8,543 bases of DNA from Methanotrichaceae archaeon (GCA_013329455.1 DUKF01000214.1:1-8543), one strand, 5' to 3'. Positions 1-5,884 are shown, counted from the first letter of the stretch. Program-made: numbers and translations. Notes: a model not told the origin generated them from the sequence alone.

Positions 1-52
1 AGCGGGGTGCGCTGTTTGACTAAATATTTCACCACTAAACAAGTTGTTTCAA

Positions 53-60
53 GAGGCGAT
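53..60 (+). promoter_or_regulatory. Ribosome binding site deciding a TTG start
   Basis: GAGGCGAT lies three bases before TTG at 64 and is a one-base variant of the archaeal GAGGTGAT site. The same GAGGCGAT stands before the ATG of the STAS-like gene at 7064, which supports its use in this genome. An AT-rich stretch at about 20-28 (TAAATATTT) could be the TATA element, giving a short leader. Confidence 0.5.
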
Positions 61-63
61 ATA

Positions 64-2010
64 TTGTTTAGTTCATATAAATTAATAATTATGGCATTTT
101 GTCTTTTGATGTGTGGTGGTTCCGATGCAATTGACATGCATTTTTCGGCGAGCGGTGGTGGCGGAAGTTACGTGAGCATTTGGGATCATTACGATGTCGA
201 TGACAGTTGCGAGGTCAACGGAAAATCCTCAGCTGGTTTTGATAACGGTGTGAGCATGTCTGATACCAGGAGTGTTTCAGGCCCAGGTGATATTGACGTA
301 TTTCAGAGGTATAGCGGCAGTGACGGTTACATTGGCTGGAATGGGGTTTATATCCAAGATGGGTCTGAAACGGTGATTAACAGCAACGCATACGTAACTC
401 CAGAAACTCTGACTGTTGGTCAGGACGTATCATCTTTCGATGCCGAAGTAAGCGAAATCACTTTTGGCGGTGAATCGGGGGGGCTGAAAAACGCTAATCA
501 AAGATTAGTATCCCTGTTTGGGTCAATGGATTCAAGACAAATAATTGGAATTAATGACCATGTTTATGTCTTTCAAGATTCGAATATAGATGCTGAATAT
601 GGCTCTGTTTACTCACTCGCTACCGATTCTGATGGGAAGAGGGCTGGCTCAGACGCTTCGGTAGATCGAGGCACTTTAAATTCAATTCTAGTCTCTGAAG
701 CCGGTAACAGTGTTATAGCATCCCAGAAAACGAACATAGAAGATGCCGAATACGGATATGTTCACTCATTTGCTAGTGATTCTGATGGGACAAGTGCCGG
801 TTCACAGGCATCAATTGATCAGGGCACCTTGAGTTCCGTTCAAGTCTCTGAAGCAGATGACAGCGTTAAGACATTTCAGAACACAAACATCGAAGATGCT
901 GAATACGGTTTCGTTCACTCATTTGCTAGTGATTCTGATGGGACAAGTGCCAGTTCACAGGCATCAGTCGATCAGGGCACCTTGAGTTCCGTGCAGATCT
1001 CTGAAGCAGATAATAGCGTTAAGACATTTCAGAACACGAACATCGAAGATGCTGAATACGGTTTTGTTCACTCATTTGCTAGTGACTCTGATGGGACGAG
1101 TGCCAGCTCCCATGCCTCAGTGGATCAAGGCACTTTAAGTTCCATTCTGGTATCAGAAGCTGGTAACAGCGCTAGAGCATTTCAGAATACAAACATAGTT
1201 GATGCTGAATATGGAATCGCACAATCACATGCAAGTGACGTTGATGGGATCCGAGTTCTTGTAAGCACAAACATAGTTAACGGAAAGAAATTGAGCACCA
1301 CGCAGACAGTTGAGTCTGATGACGGCTTAAGATCACGGCAGAGTACTGTGATAGAAGATGCAGAAGAAGGTGAATCTGGTTCATGGGCCATGGATGCCGG
1401 GACAGACAATTACGTAGGTATAGGTGTTCGGGTTTACGATGGATCACTCAGCGCAACAAATCTTAAATCTGAAAATCATGACGGGATTCTTTCGACTTCT
1501 GGTGAGACAAGTCTCGACACCGGTGACTGGGGGTACACTTGGGCAGATGCTTGGATCGGACGATGGGAGGATCCTGACTGCAAGGTCGTTCAATTGTACA
1601 GCCAGGTTAGCAAAGGATCCATCAACACAAGGAACTTGAAATCGGAACTGAATCTGGGGAAAAATGTGTTAAAAGCGTCGGGTGAAGTTGATCTTGTCAC
1701 AGCGGATGAAGGGTTTGCTTCCGATTCTGCATGGTATGGACACGATAGCAGTGTTGGGGTACGGTGCCATGTTTCAGATGGCACATTCAGCGCGGACTTG
1801 CGGTCTGAAGAGGACGCCGACAGAAAAGTCCTAACGGCGTCTGGAGAAGCATATATCACACCACTAGGATTGGGTGGACATGGGTATGCTGTAGCAGGTA
1901 CGTCCAACATTTGGGTGGACGAAAATGTCAACTATGGTGAGACGCTCCATGCGGCAATGAACTCTGAAATGAGCGAAAGTGGAGAATCTGCCCGCGTAGA
2001 TGTATTATGA
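64..2010 (+). CDS. Secreted repeat protein, probable cell-surface/envelope protein
   Basis: The product is 648 residues from TTG at 64. The frame stays open to the window edge, so GTG at 7 and ATG at 91 are alternatives. The chosen start gives a signal peptide: a Lys, a hydrophobic stretch (LIIMAFCLLM), then small residues ending near SDA. The mature protein is acidic and rich in Gly, Ser, Asp and Thr. Residues about 176-431 are five tandem repeats with core NTNIEDAEYG / SDSDGTSA / DQGTLSS / SEA. Degenerate related blocks follow, marked by ASGE- and LKSE-type motifs, to about residue 630. There is no C-terminal membrane anchor. Alternating small, polar and beta-branched residues suggest beta strands, possibly a beta-solenoid. 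The gene is AT-richer and uses more ATA, AGA and TTA codons than the AOR operon. Repeat-rich secreted proteins of this style are common in Methanothrix. No enzymatic motif was recognised; a role in envelope, sheath or adhesion is inference only. Confidence 0.75.
   Translation: MFSSYKLIIMAFCLLMCGGSDAIDMHFSASGGGGSYVSIWDHYDVDDSCEVNGKSSAGFDNGVSMSDTRSVSGPGDIDVFQRYSGSDGYIGWNGVYIQDGSETVINSNAYVTPETLTVGQDVSSFDAEVSEITFGGESGGLKNANQRLVSLFGSMDSRQIIGINDHVYVFQDSNIDAEYGSVYSLATDSDGKRAGSDASVDRGTLNSILVSEAGNSVIASQKTNIEDAEYGYVHSFASDSDGTSAGSQASIDQGTLSSVQVSEADDSVKTFQNTNIEDAEYGFVHSFASDSDGTSASSQASVDQGTLSSVQISEADNSVKTFQNTNIEDAEYGFVHSFASDSDGTSASSHASVDQGTLSSILVSEAGNSARAFQNTNIVDAEYGIAQSHASDVDGIRVLVSTNIVNGKKLSTTQTVESDDGLRSRQSTVIEDAEEGESGSWAMDAGTDNYVGIGVRVYDGSLSATNLKSENHDGILSTSGETSLDTGDWGYTWADAWIGRWEDPDCKVVQLYSQVSKGSINTRNLKSELNLGKNVLKASGEVDLVTADEGFASDSAWYGHDSSVGVRCHVSDGTFSADLRSEEDADRKVLTASGEAYITPLGLGGHGYAVAGTSNIWVDENVNYGETLHAAMNSEMSESGESARVDVL
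589..1356 (+). repeat. Five tandem 153-bp coding repeats
   Basis: The anchor GATGC(T/C)GAA recurs at 589, 742, 895, 1048 and 1201, exactly 153 bp apart. The next degenerate anchor is at 1357, 156 bp on. The period is in frame (51 residues; 52 in the last unit). The units starting at 742, 895 and 1048 are nearly identical in protein and very similar in DNA, while the outer units are more diverged. This is the pattern expected from recent internal duplication within an older repeat array. Confidence 0.9.
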
Positions 2011-2032
2011 TACCTGAAATTATCTTGATGGT

Positions 2033-2075
2033 TCATAATTCGTTATGATGAGTGAGCCATCTCACCCTACTTTTT
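2033..2075 (+). terminator. Double hairpin plus T-tract after the repeat-protein gene
   Basis: Two inverted repeats follow the stop codon. The first is TCATAA-ttcg-TTATGA at 2033-2048; the second is GTGAG-ccat-CTCAC at 2052-2065. TTTTT follows at 2071-2075. Archaeal termination depends mainly on the T-tract, so the hairpins may instead protect the 3' end. The T-tract adjoins the stop codon of the convergent zinc-ribbon pseudogene. Confidence 0.55.
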
Positions 2076-2211
2076 AATCCTCCTTCGTCTTTTTCCCCTT
2101 CTCCCGCTCGTACTCCTCCTTTACCGCCTCGATAATCTCGTCGTAGGCCTCCACCACCAGCGTCCCGACTTAGTAGCATTCCTTGCATTGATAGACCTTG
2201 CCGACGTAGCC
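2074..2211 (-). pseudogene. Decayed partial copy of the zinc-ribbon gene at 2544-2780
   Basis: Read on the minus strand, this stretch encodes GYVGKVYQCKECY, a stop, then VGTLVVEAYDEIIEAV and a charged tail ending in KKTKED. It aligns without gaps to the second half of the intact 78-residue zinc-ribbon protein encoded about 330 bp away (GFVGKVYHCKDCNYVG, VVEATDDMIKAI and so on). The copy carries an in-frame TAA at 2170-2172, where the intact gene has NY, and it lacks the first zinc knuckle (CPVCG) and the start. It is therefore a 5'-truncated, nonsense-mutated duplicate. Homology stops at about 2211, next to the remnant of a PIN toxin gene, which marks a recombination junction. Confidence 0.85.
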
Positions 2212-2212
2212 C

Positions 2213-2290
2213 CTATGAAGAGTATCCGCGCTTGACCGCTGAAATGAAGACGGTGTTATCGAGAAGATACCTTGAACTTTTGACGGGCAA
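2213..2290 (-). pseudogene. Truncated VapC-type PIN-domain toxin, first 25 codons
   Basis: A frame overlapping the antitoxin gene reads MPVKSSRYLLDNTVFISAV KRGYSS before TAG at 2213-2215. RYLLDxxVFISAV is the first beta strand of a PIN nuclease, including its first metal-binding Asp. Intact members usually read LLDTNVF; here the order is DNT. The probable start is TTG at 2290, with GAGGAG about ten bases upstream and a 35-bp overlap with the antitoxin gene. A PIN toxin needs about 130 residues and further acidic residues, all absent, because the frame runs into the duplicated zinc-ribbon fragment. It cannot be active. Confidence rests on a short but characteristic motif and on the antitoxin-like neighbour. 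Confidence 0.65.
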
Positions 2291-2444
2291 GCTGGTTGCT
2301 CTCCTCTTCGATCTCTCTTTCGAGTTTGTCAAGGTCGACTGACTTGGCTTTTTCTATCGCATCTTCCAGCAGCGCCCGCAGGTTGATCTTCTTGGGGGCG
2401 ATCGTATCCTCGCCAAGCTCCTCGACTATAAACTCATCTCCCAT
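2256..2444 (-). CDS. Small VapB-like antitoxin, orphaned
   Basis: This is a 62-residue, strongly acidic and mostly helical protein starting at ATG 2444. A short N-terminal segment (MGDEFIVEELGEDTIAPKK) is followed by a charged helix (LRALLEDAIEKAKS) and a second one rich in Glu (LDKLEREIEEESNQLARQ). No family was recognised by sequence alone. Size, charge and, above all, the PIN-toxin remnant starting inside its 3' end point to a VapB-type antitoxin, whose C-terminal helix would wrap the toxin and whose N-terminus would bind DNA. Because the toxin is truncated, the gene is either decaying or retained as an orphan that could neutralise a related toxin elsewhere. No clear ribosome binding site is seen upstream. 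Confidence 0.6.
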   Translation of the reverse strand: MGDEFIVEELGEDTIAPKKINLRALLEDAIEKAKSVDLDKLEREIEEESNQLARQKFKVSSR

Positions 2445-2543
2445 TTAACCCATAATTATCTACGCTTCAAAACCGGCAGATGATCGGTCTACGAGGTCTC
2501 AATAGAAAAATGAGGATCTGCCCGGAATCAGAATAGGGGCGTT

Positions 2544-2780
2544 CTAGCCCTCTGCCTCCTCCTCTTTCCCCTTCTCCCGCTCGTACTCCTCTTTTATCGC
2601 CTTGATCATATCGTCAGTGGCCTCCACCACCAGCGCCCCGACGTAGTTGCAGTCCTTGCAGTGGTAGACCTTGCCGACGAAGCCCCCTGTCTCGTAGTAA
2701 AGCTCGGAGCTTCCGCAGACCGGACAGACCTCGACCATCTTCTCCTTCGTCATTTTCTCCGACGTGGTTTTCTCCCCCAT
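2544..2780 (-). CDS. Small zinc-ribbon protein
   Basis: The product is 78 residues with a basic and acidic N-terminal tail. A zinc ribbon has two knuckles, CPVCG (Cys19, Cys22) and CKDC (Cys41, Cys44), joined by a predicted beta hairpin (LYYETGGFVGKVYH). A charged helix ends in a Glu-rich tail. Four cysteines at this spacing should bind one zinc ion. Such stand-alone ribbons occur widely in archaea and may bind nucleic acid or protein; the exact function is unknown. ATG 2780 gives the longest form, but Met10 or Met15 are possible starts and none has a convincing Shine-Dalgarno site. It is transcribed divergently from the AOR operon. A decayed half-copy lies at 2074-2211, so the locus has been duplicated. 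Confidence 0.75.
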   Translation of the reverse strand: MGEKTTSEKMTKEKMVEVCPVCGSSELYYETGGFVGKVYHCKDCNYVGALVVEATDDMIKAIKEEYEREKGKEEEAEG

Positions 2781-2850
2781 TGATTTTGATCAGCGCGAAT
2801 TAGCAGGCAGGCGGCTGGTGACCGGCCGAACCGAACGGATCGACTGCCGC

Positions 2851-2863
2851 ACTATTTTATAGT
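2851..2863 (-). promoter_or_regulatory. Candidate TATA box for the zinc-ribbon gene
   Basis: On the minus strand the sequence reads ACTATAAAATAGT, itself an inverted repeat. Initiation about 25 bases downstream would give a leader of roughly 50 bases before ATG 2780. A second AT-rich element, TTTAATATA, lies about 15 bases further upstream and is an alternative. Confidence 0.45.
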
Positions 2864-2931
2864 CATCTTGGCTATATTAAACTTTGGACTCCTCCTCTTG
2901 GTTTCGGCCGCCAAAGGGGTTTGCGCCACCT

Positions 2932-2956
2932 GGCGAACCCGGACCAGGCGAGCCCG
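2932..2956 (+). repeat. Two 10-bp direct repeats upstream of the AOR-operon TATA box
   Basis: GGCGAACCCG at 2932-2941 and GGCGAGCCCG at 2947-2956 are spaced 15 bp apart, and the second ends eight bases before the TATA box. Position and spacing would suit an activator or repressor site acting on TBP/TFB recruitment. It could also be chance in GC-rich DNA. Confidence 0.35.
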
Positions 2957-2964
2957 CTCGCAAA

Positions 2965-2974
2965 TTTTATATAA
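2965..2974 (+). promoter_or_regulatory. TATA box of the AOR operon
   Basis: TTTTATATAA, preceded by CGCAAA as a possible TFB-recognition element, stands out in otherwise GC-rich DNA. It predicts initiation about 26 bases downstream, near 2994-3000, and a 5' leader of about 40 bases before ATG 3036. Confidence 0.75.
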
Positions 2975-2991
2975 GCTGCGCGGCCTTGTTC

Positions 2992-3017
2992 ATCGAAGTA
3001 CAAGATCGTACATCGAT
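2992..3017 (+). promoter_or_regulatory. Operator-like palindrome over the predicted transcription start
   Basis: The left arm ATCGAAGTAC (2992-3001) and right arm GTACATCGAT (3008-3017) flank the spacer AAGATC. Nine of ten positions pair; the only mismatch is A2997 with A3012. The left arm covers the start site predicted from the TATA box. A dimeric repressor bound here would block RNA polymerase. If transcribed, the same bases could fold into a leader hairpin ending eight bases before the Shine-Dalgarno site. Confidence 0.6.
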
Positions 3018-3035
3018 ACCCTTTGGTGATCTAAA

Positions 3036-3506
3036 ATGACTTTCAAAACTCTGATGGTCGAGTCCTCCCTATGCACCGGATGCAGGAGCTGCGAGATGGC
3101 ATGCTCCCTCAGCCACGAGGGAAAGTGCAGCCCCACCCTCTCTCGGGTCCGGGTGATCAAGTTCGACTCCGAGGGAAGGAACGTCCCCTCGATCTGCGCC
3201 CAGTGCACAAGGCCCGAGTGCCTCTCGGCCTGCGCCGAAGGCGCGATCCATCTGGACGCTGCGACCGGGGCAGTTCTGATCGACGAAGCCCTATGCACCG
3301 GGTGCAGGTCGTGCATCTTGGCCTGCCCCCACTCCCAGATCGGCTTTCACCCCGAGAAGAAGCTCGCCTTCAAGTGCGACCTGTGCGGGGGCGATCCCCA
3401 GTGCGCACGGTTCTGCCCGACTGGAGCGCTGGTCTATGTCGGCGTCGACCAGTTTTTGATGGCCAGGAGAAGAGCCCTTCTGAAAACTCCGAGCGAGGCG
3501 GTCTGA
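3036..3506 (+). CDS. Four-cluster [4Fe-4S] ferredoxin, electron-transfer subunit of the AOR (AorA/CooF-like)
   Basis: The product is 156 residues. Sixteen cysteines fall into four ligand sets: Cys13/16/19/23 (CTGCRSCEMAC), Cys54/57/62/66 (CAQCTRPECLSAC), Cys87/90/93/97 (CTGCRSCILACP) and Cys114/117/123/127 (CDLCGGDPQCARFCP), which should hold four [4Fe-4S] clusters. Cys31 is extra. There is no signal peptide or membrane segment, so it is cytosolic. ATG 3036 has an excellent Shine-Dalgarno site, GGTGATC at 3025-3031, four bases upstream. It is the first gene of the operon, 32 bp before the AOR gene. The family (HycB/CooF/AorA type) passes electrons between a catalytic subunit and ferredoxin, hydrogenase or other partners. 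Here it most likely takes electrons from the tungsten enzyme and hands them to soluble ferredoxin. Confidence 0.88.
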   Translation: MTFKTLMVESSLCTGCRSCEMACSLSHEGKCSPTLSRVRVIKFDSEGRNVPSICAQCTRPECLSACAEGAIHLDAATGAVLIDEALCTGCRSCILACPHSQIGFHPEKKLAFKCDLCGGDPQCARFCPTGALVYVGVDQFLMARRRALLKTPSEAV

Positions 3507-3538
3507 TTTCTCGGATGAGGAAGAGGAGGACGATGACA

Positions 3539-5515
3539 ATGACGATGGTCAAAGGATGGACAGGAAAGAGGCTCCGCGTGGATCTGACTTCAGGCTTGAC
3601 GAAAGTCGAGGAGATCGACCGAACCCACCGGAAGAGGTGGCTCGGAGGTCGGGGCTTCAACTCCGAGCTCCTCTATAAAGAGGTCGGACCCGATGTCGAC
3701 CCCTTGGGCCCCGATAGCCGCCTCATATTCGGGGTCGGGCCGCTGACAGGAACGTTCGCTCCGGCAAGCTCCAGGACGACGATCACAGCAAAGTCGCCTC
3801 TCGGCACCCCCGAGGGCTTCGGCGACTCGAACATGGGCGGCCACTTCGGCCCGGAACTGAAGTTTGCAGGCTACGACCAGCTCGTGATCCAGGGGAAGTC
3901 AAAGGGGCCGGTCTACCTCTCGATCCGGGACGATGAGGTCGAGATCAAGGACGCCACCCACCTCTGGGGCAGGAAGGTCTCTGAGACCGACGCCATCATC
4001 AAAGAGGAGCTAGGCGACGAGGAGGTTCACGTCGCCGCAATCGGGCCTGCCGGGGAGAATCTGGTCAGATACGGCTGCATAATAAACGACGTATCGAGGG
4101 CTGCGGCAAGGTCAGGTATGGGGGCGGTCATGGGCTCAAAGAACCTCAAGGCTGTCGCCGTCCGAGGGACAGGAGCTGTCGAGATCGAGAACCCCGAGGA
4201 GTTCTACGAGATCTGCGCTGAGACGAGAGACCGGCTGAAACAGGACGCCGTCGCTCAGCTCCTCCACGACCAGGGCTCGCTCCTCCTCACCATGCCCGCA
4301 AACTACGAGCATGGCTGGTTCTGCTGGAGAAACTTCCAGCGGGGTAACCACCCCAAGGCTCACCTTCTGAGCGGCGAGCGCCACCGCGACCAGTTCCTTG
4401 CTCACAAAGAGGGGTGCTTCGCTTGTCCTATCTCCTGTGGCAGGTTCAGCAGAATCACCGAGGGGAAGTACGCCGGCGAGACGACCGGTGGCCCCGAGTA
4501 CGAGACCCTGACGGCGATCGGGCCGAGGATAGGCCTCCTCGACATGAACAGCGTCATCCACAACAACAAGCTCGTCAACGAGCTTGGGATGGACTCCTGC
4601 TCCTGCGGCGGAGCCATCGCCTGGGCGATGGAGTGCTGGGAGAACGGGCTCATCAGCGAGAAGGAGACCGGTGGCCTCGCCCTCGAATGGGGCGACGCGG
4701 ACCTGATCGAGTCTTTGATAACGATGATCGCAAGCCGGGAGGGCTTCGGCGACCTCCTCGCTGAGGGGTCATTCAGAGCATCCCAGATCCTCGGCAGGGG
4801 CGAGGAGTATTCAATCTCGGTCAAGGGCCACGACATGTCCCAGGACGACCCGAGGGGCCTGGGCTTTGCCTTCGGGATCGGATTTGCGACCGGAAGGCGA
4901 GGCGGCGACCACCTCCAGGGCCTTCCGTGCCTCGAGCTGACCGGGGCCTTCTACCCGGGGCTCGTCGAGAAGATCCTTGGGACGAGCGAGGCCGAAGAGC
5001 GGCTCTCGACGGTCAAAAAGCCCGAGATGGAGCGGTACCAGGAAGATCTCAAGGCCCTCGGTGACTCCCTCACCCAGTGCGCCTTCACCCACACCTGGTC
5101 TTTTGCCGTCCAGCTAGAGGACATGGTCCGCCTATTGAATGCTGCGACCGGAGTTGATTACAGCCCCGAGGAGCTTCTGAAGGTCGGAGGCAGGATCGTC
5201 CACCTGGAGAGGGCCTTTTGGAACCGGCTCCTCGTCGGGAAGAACGAGGATAAAAACCCCAAACGCTTCACAGAGGAGCCGATGCCCGACGGCCCGAACA
5301 AAGGCACAGTCTTCCCCGAGAGCGAGCTGATCCCCCGCTACTACGAGGTCAGGGGCTGGGACGCAGAAACGGGATTTCCGCTGCCCGATGTCTTGGAGGA
5401 TTACGGCCTTGCCGAGGTGGCAGAGGAGCTAGCCCCCTACAGAAAACGCTACCATGAGAAGATGGCGAAGACGGATAAGGCTGTGAAGGCAAAACCTGCC
5501 GTGGAGTCTGCCTAG
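3539..5515 (+). CDS. aor: Tungsten-containing aldehyde:ferredoxin oxidoreductase family protein
   Basis: The product is 658 residues and cytosolic, with no signal peptide. The N-terminal AFOR domain starts with GWTGKRLRVDLTSG and holds the pterin-binding loop SNMGGH (Asn98, Gly100-101). The [4Fe-4S] ligands are CFACPISC (Cys293, Cys296, Cys300) plus Cys514 in DSLTQC. A second pterin motif is NELGMD (347-352). GGPEYET (Glu320) and GGDH (His458) correspond by position to Glu313 and His448 of Pyrococcus furiosus AOR. GPEYET argues against a BamB-type benzoyl-CoA reductase, and all key residues are present. The enzyme oxidises aldehydes to acids with ferredoxin, or the reverse; the substrate is unknown. 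It is longer than the P. furiosus enzyme (about 605 residues), partly from a charged tail. ATG 3533, 3539 and 3545 are possible starts; 3539 sits nine bases after GAGGAGG (3523-3529). ATG 3515 is less likely. Dedicated sulfur-carrier genes follow. Confidence 0.92.
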   Translation: MTMVKGWTGKRLRVDLTSGLTKVEEIDRTHRKRWLGGRGFNSELLYKEVGPDVDPLGPDSRLIFGVGPLTGTFAPASSRTTITAKSPLGTPEGFGDSNMGGHFGPELKFAGYDQLVIQGKSKGPVYLSIRDDEVEIKDATHLWGRKVSETDAIIKEELGDEEVHVAAIGPAGENLVRYGCIINDVSRAAARSGMGAVMGSKNLKAVAVRGTGAVEIENPEEFYEICAETRDRLKQDAVAQLLHDQGSLLLTMPANYEHGWFCWRNFQRGNHPKAHLLSGERHRDQFLAHKEGCFACPISCGRFSRITEGKYAGETTGGPEYETLTAIGPRIGLLDMNSVIHNNKLVNELGMDSCSCGGAIAWAMECWENGLISEKETGGLALEWGDADLIESLITMIASREGFGDLLAEGSFRASQILGRGEEYSISVKGHDMSQDDPRGLGFAFGIGFATGRRGGDHLQGLPCLELTGAFYPGLVEKILGTSEAEERLSTVKKPEMERYQEDLKALGDSLTQCAFTHTWSFAVQLEDMVRLLNAATGVDYSPEELLKVGGRIVHLERAFWNRLLVGKNEDKNPKRFTEEPMPDGPNKGTVFPESELIPRYYEVRGWDAETGFPLPDVLEDYGLAEVAEELAPYRKRYHEKMAKTDKAVKAKPAVESA

Positions 5516-5545
5516 ATGATTTATAGATTCGTCCTTTTAGGGACC

Positions 5546-5552
5546 GGGAGGG
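5546..5552 (+). promoter_or_regulatory. Strong ribosome binding site ahead of a CTG codon
   Basis: GGGAGGG is followed by a seven-base spacer and CTG at 5560. No ATG, GTG or TTG lies in the MoaD frame between the upstream in-frame stop (5524-5526) and GTG 5599, which has no such site. The spacing is ideal for initiation at CTG. Confidence 0.6.
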
Positions 5553-5559
5553 CAAAGTT

Positions 5560-5859
5560 CTGCAGATAACAGCTCGATACTACGGCTTCTTCTCGAAGGT
5601 GACGGGGAAGATCTCGGAGGTCCTGGACATGGCCGAGGACGTGACCGTAAGAACGCTGATCGACGAGCTGGCCGAGGGTTACGGCTACAGGTTCGAGCAG
5701 CTCTGCTTCATTCGGCCCCTCTACAGCGACCGGGATTACGCAAACCTCTGCCTCAACACCCTCGACCTGAACATCGTAAAGAAGTTTCCCAAAGGACTCG
5801 ACACCCGCCTCAAAGAGGGCGATGTCGTCTCCTTTGGTGTCATGGGCGGTGCCGCCTGA
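5560..5859 (+). CDS. MoaD/ThiS-like ubiquitin-fold sulfur carrier linked to AOR
   Basis: From CTG 5560 the product has 99 residues. It opens with a first strand typical of MoaD (QITARYYGFFSKVTGK), continues through VTVRTLIDELAEGYG and LDTRLKEGDVVSF, and ends in GVMGGAA. Starting at GTG 5599 instead would give 86 residues, remove the first beta strand of the fold, and use a codon with no ribosome binding site. MoaD receives sulfur as a C-terminal thiocarboxylate and delivers it to molybdopterin/tungstopterin. Its place between the AOR and a MoeB/ThiF-like E1 gene indicates service to the tungsten cofactor. Oddly, two alanines follow the diglycine, which in ordinary MoaD is the very C-terminus. 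The protein would need trimming before activation, or may not act as a standard carrier. A protein-modifier (SAMP-like) role is an alternative. Confidence 0.8.
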   Translation: MQITARYYGFFSKVTGKISEVLDMAEDVTVRTLIDELAEGYGYRFEQLCFIRPLYSDRDYANLCLNTLDLNIVKKFPKGLDTRLKEGDVVSFGVMGGAA

Positions 5860-5884
5860 ACCTGACCGGAGAAGCGTGACGAGC

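Noticed and set aside
91..135. Lipoprotein signal (LLMC) in the repeat protein
   Set aside because: Met just before the Cys does not fit the usual lipobox, which has a small residue there. A standard signal peptide ending near SDA fits better.
1182..1931. Minus-strand and alternative-frame open frames inside the repeat-protein gene
   Set aside because: They follow the repeat structure of the plus-strand gene, lack ribosome sites and have no recognisable protein features.
2213..2215. TAG ending the PIN fragment read as pyrrolysine
   Set aside because: The sequence beyond it in this frame has no PIN features, because the DNA there is the zinc-ribbon copy. TAG also serves as the normal stop of the AOR, STAS-like and zinc-ribbon genes.
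2495..2543. Possible terminator after the zinc-ribbon gene (short GGGC/GCCC stem and a T5 run on the minus strand)
   Set aside because: The stem is only four base pairs around the stop codon and the T-run is more than 20 bases away, so support is too weak.
3071..3538. Long open frame continuous with the AOR gene upstream of 3539
   Set aside because: It overlaps the ferredoxin gene out of frame and has Arg/Pro-rich composition typical of a shadow frame in GC-rich DNA. The family N-terminus (GWTGKRLRVDLTSG) begins after 3539.
3539..5515. BamB-type class II benzoyl-CoA reductase
   Set aside because: The GPEYET and GGDH segments fit aldehyde oxidoreductases rather than BamB, and no other benzoyl-CoA pathway genes are present in the window.
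5516..5569. A 17-codon frame starting with ATG right after the AOR stop codon, running across the MoaD ribosome site
   Set aside because: It has no ribosome binding site of its own, no recognisable content and no signs of attenuation structure. It overlaps the better supported MoaD-like start.
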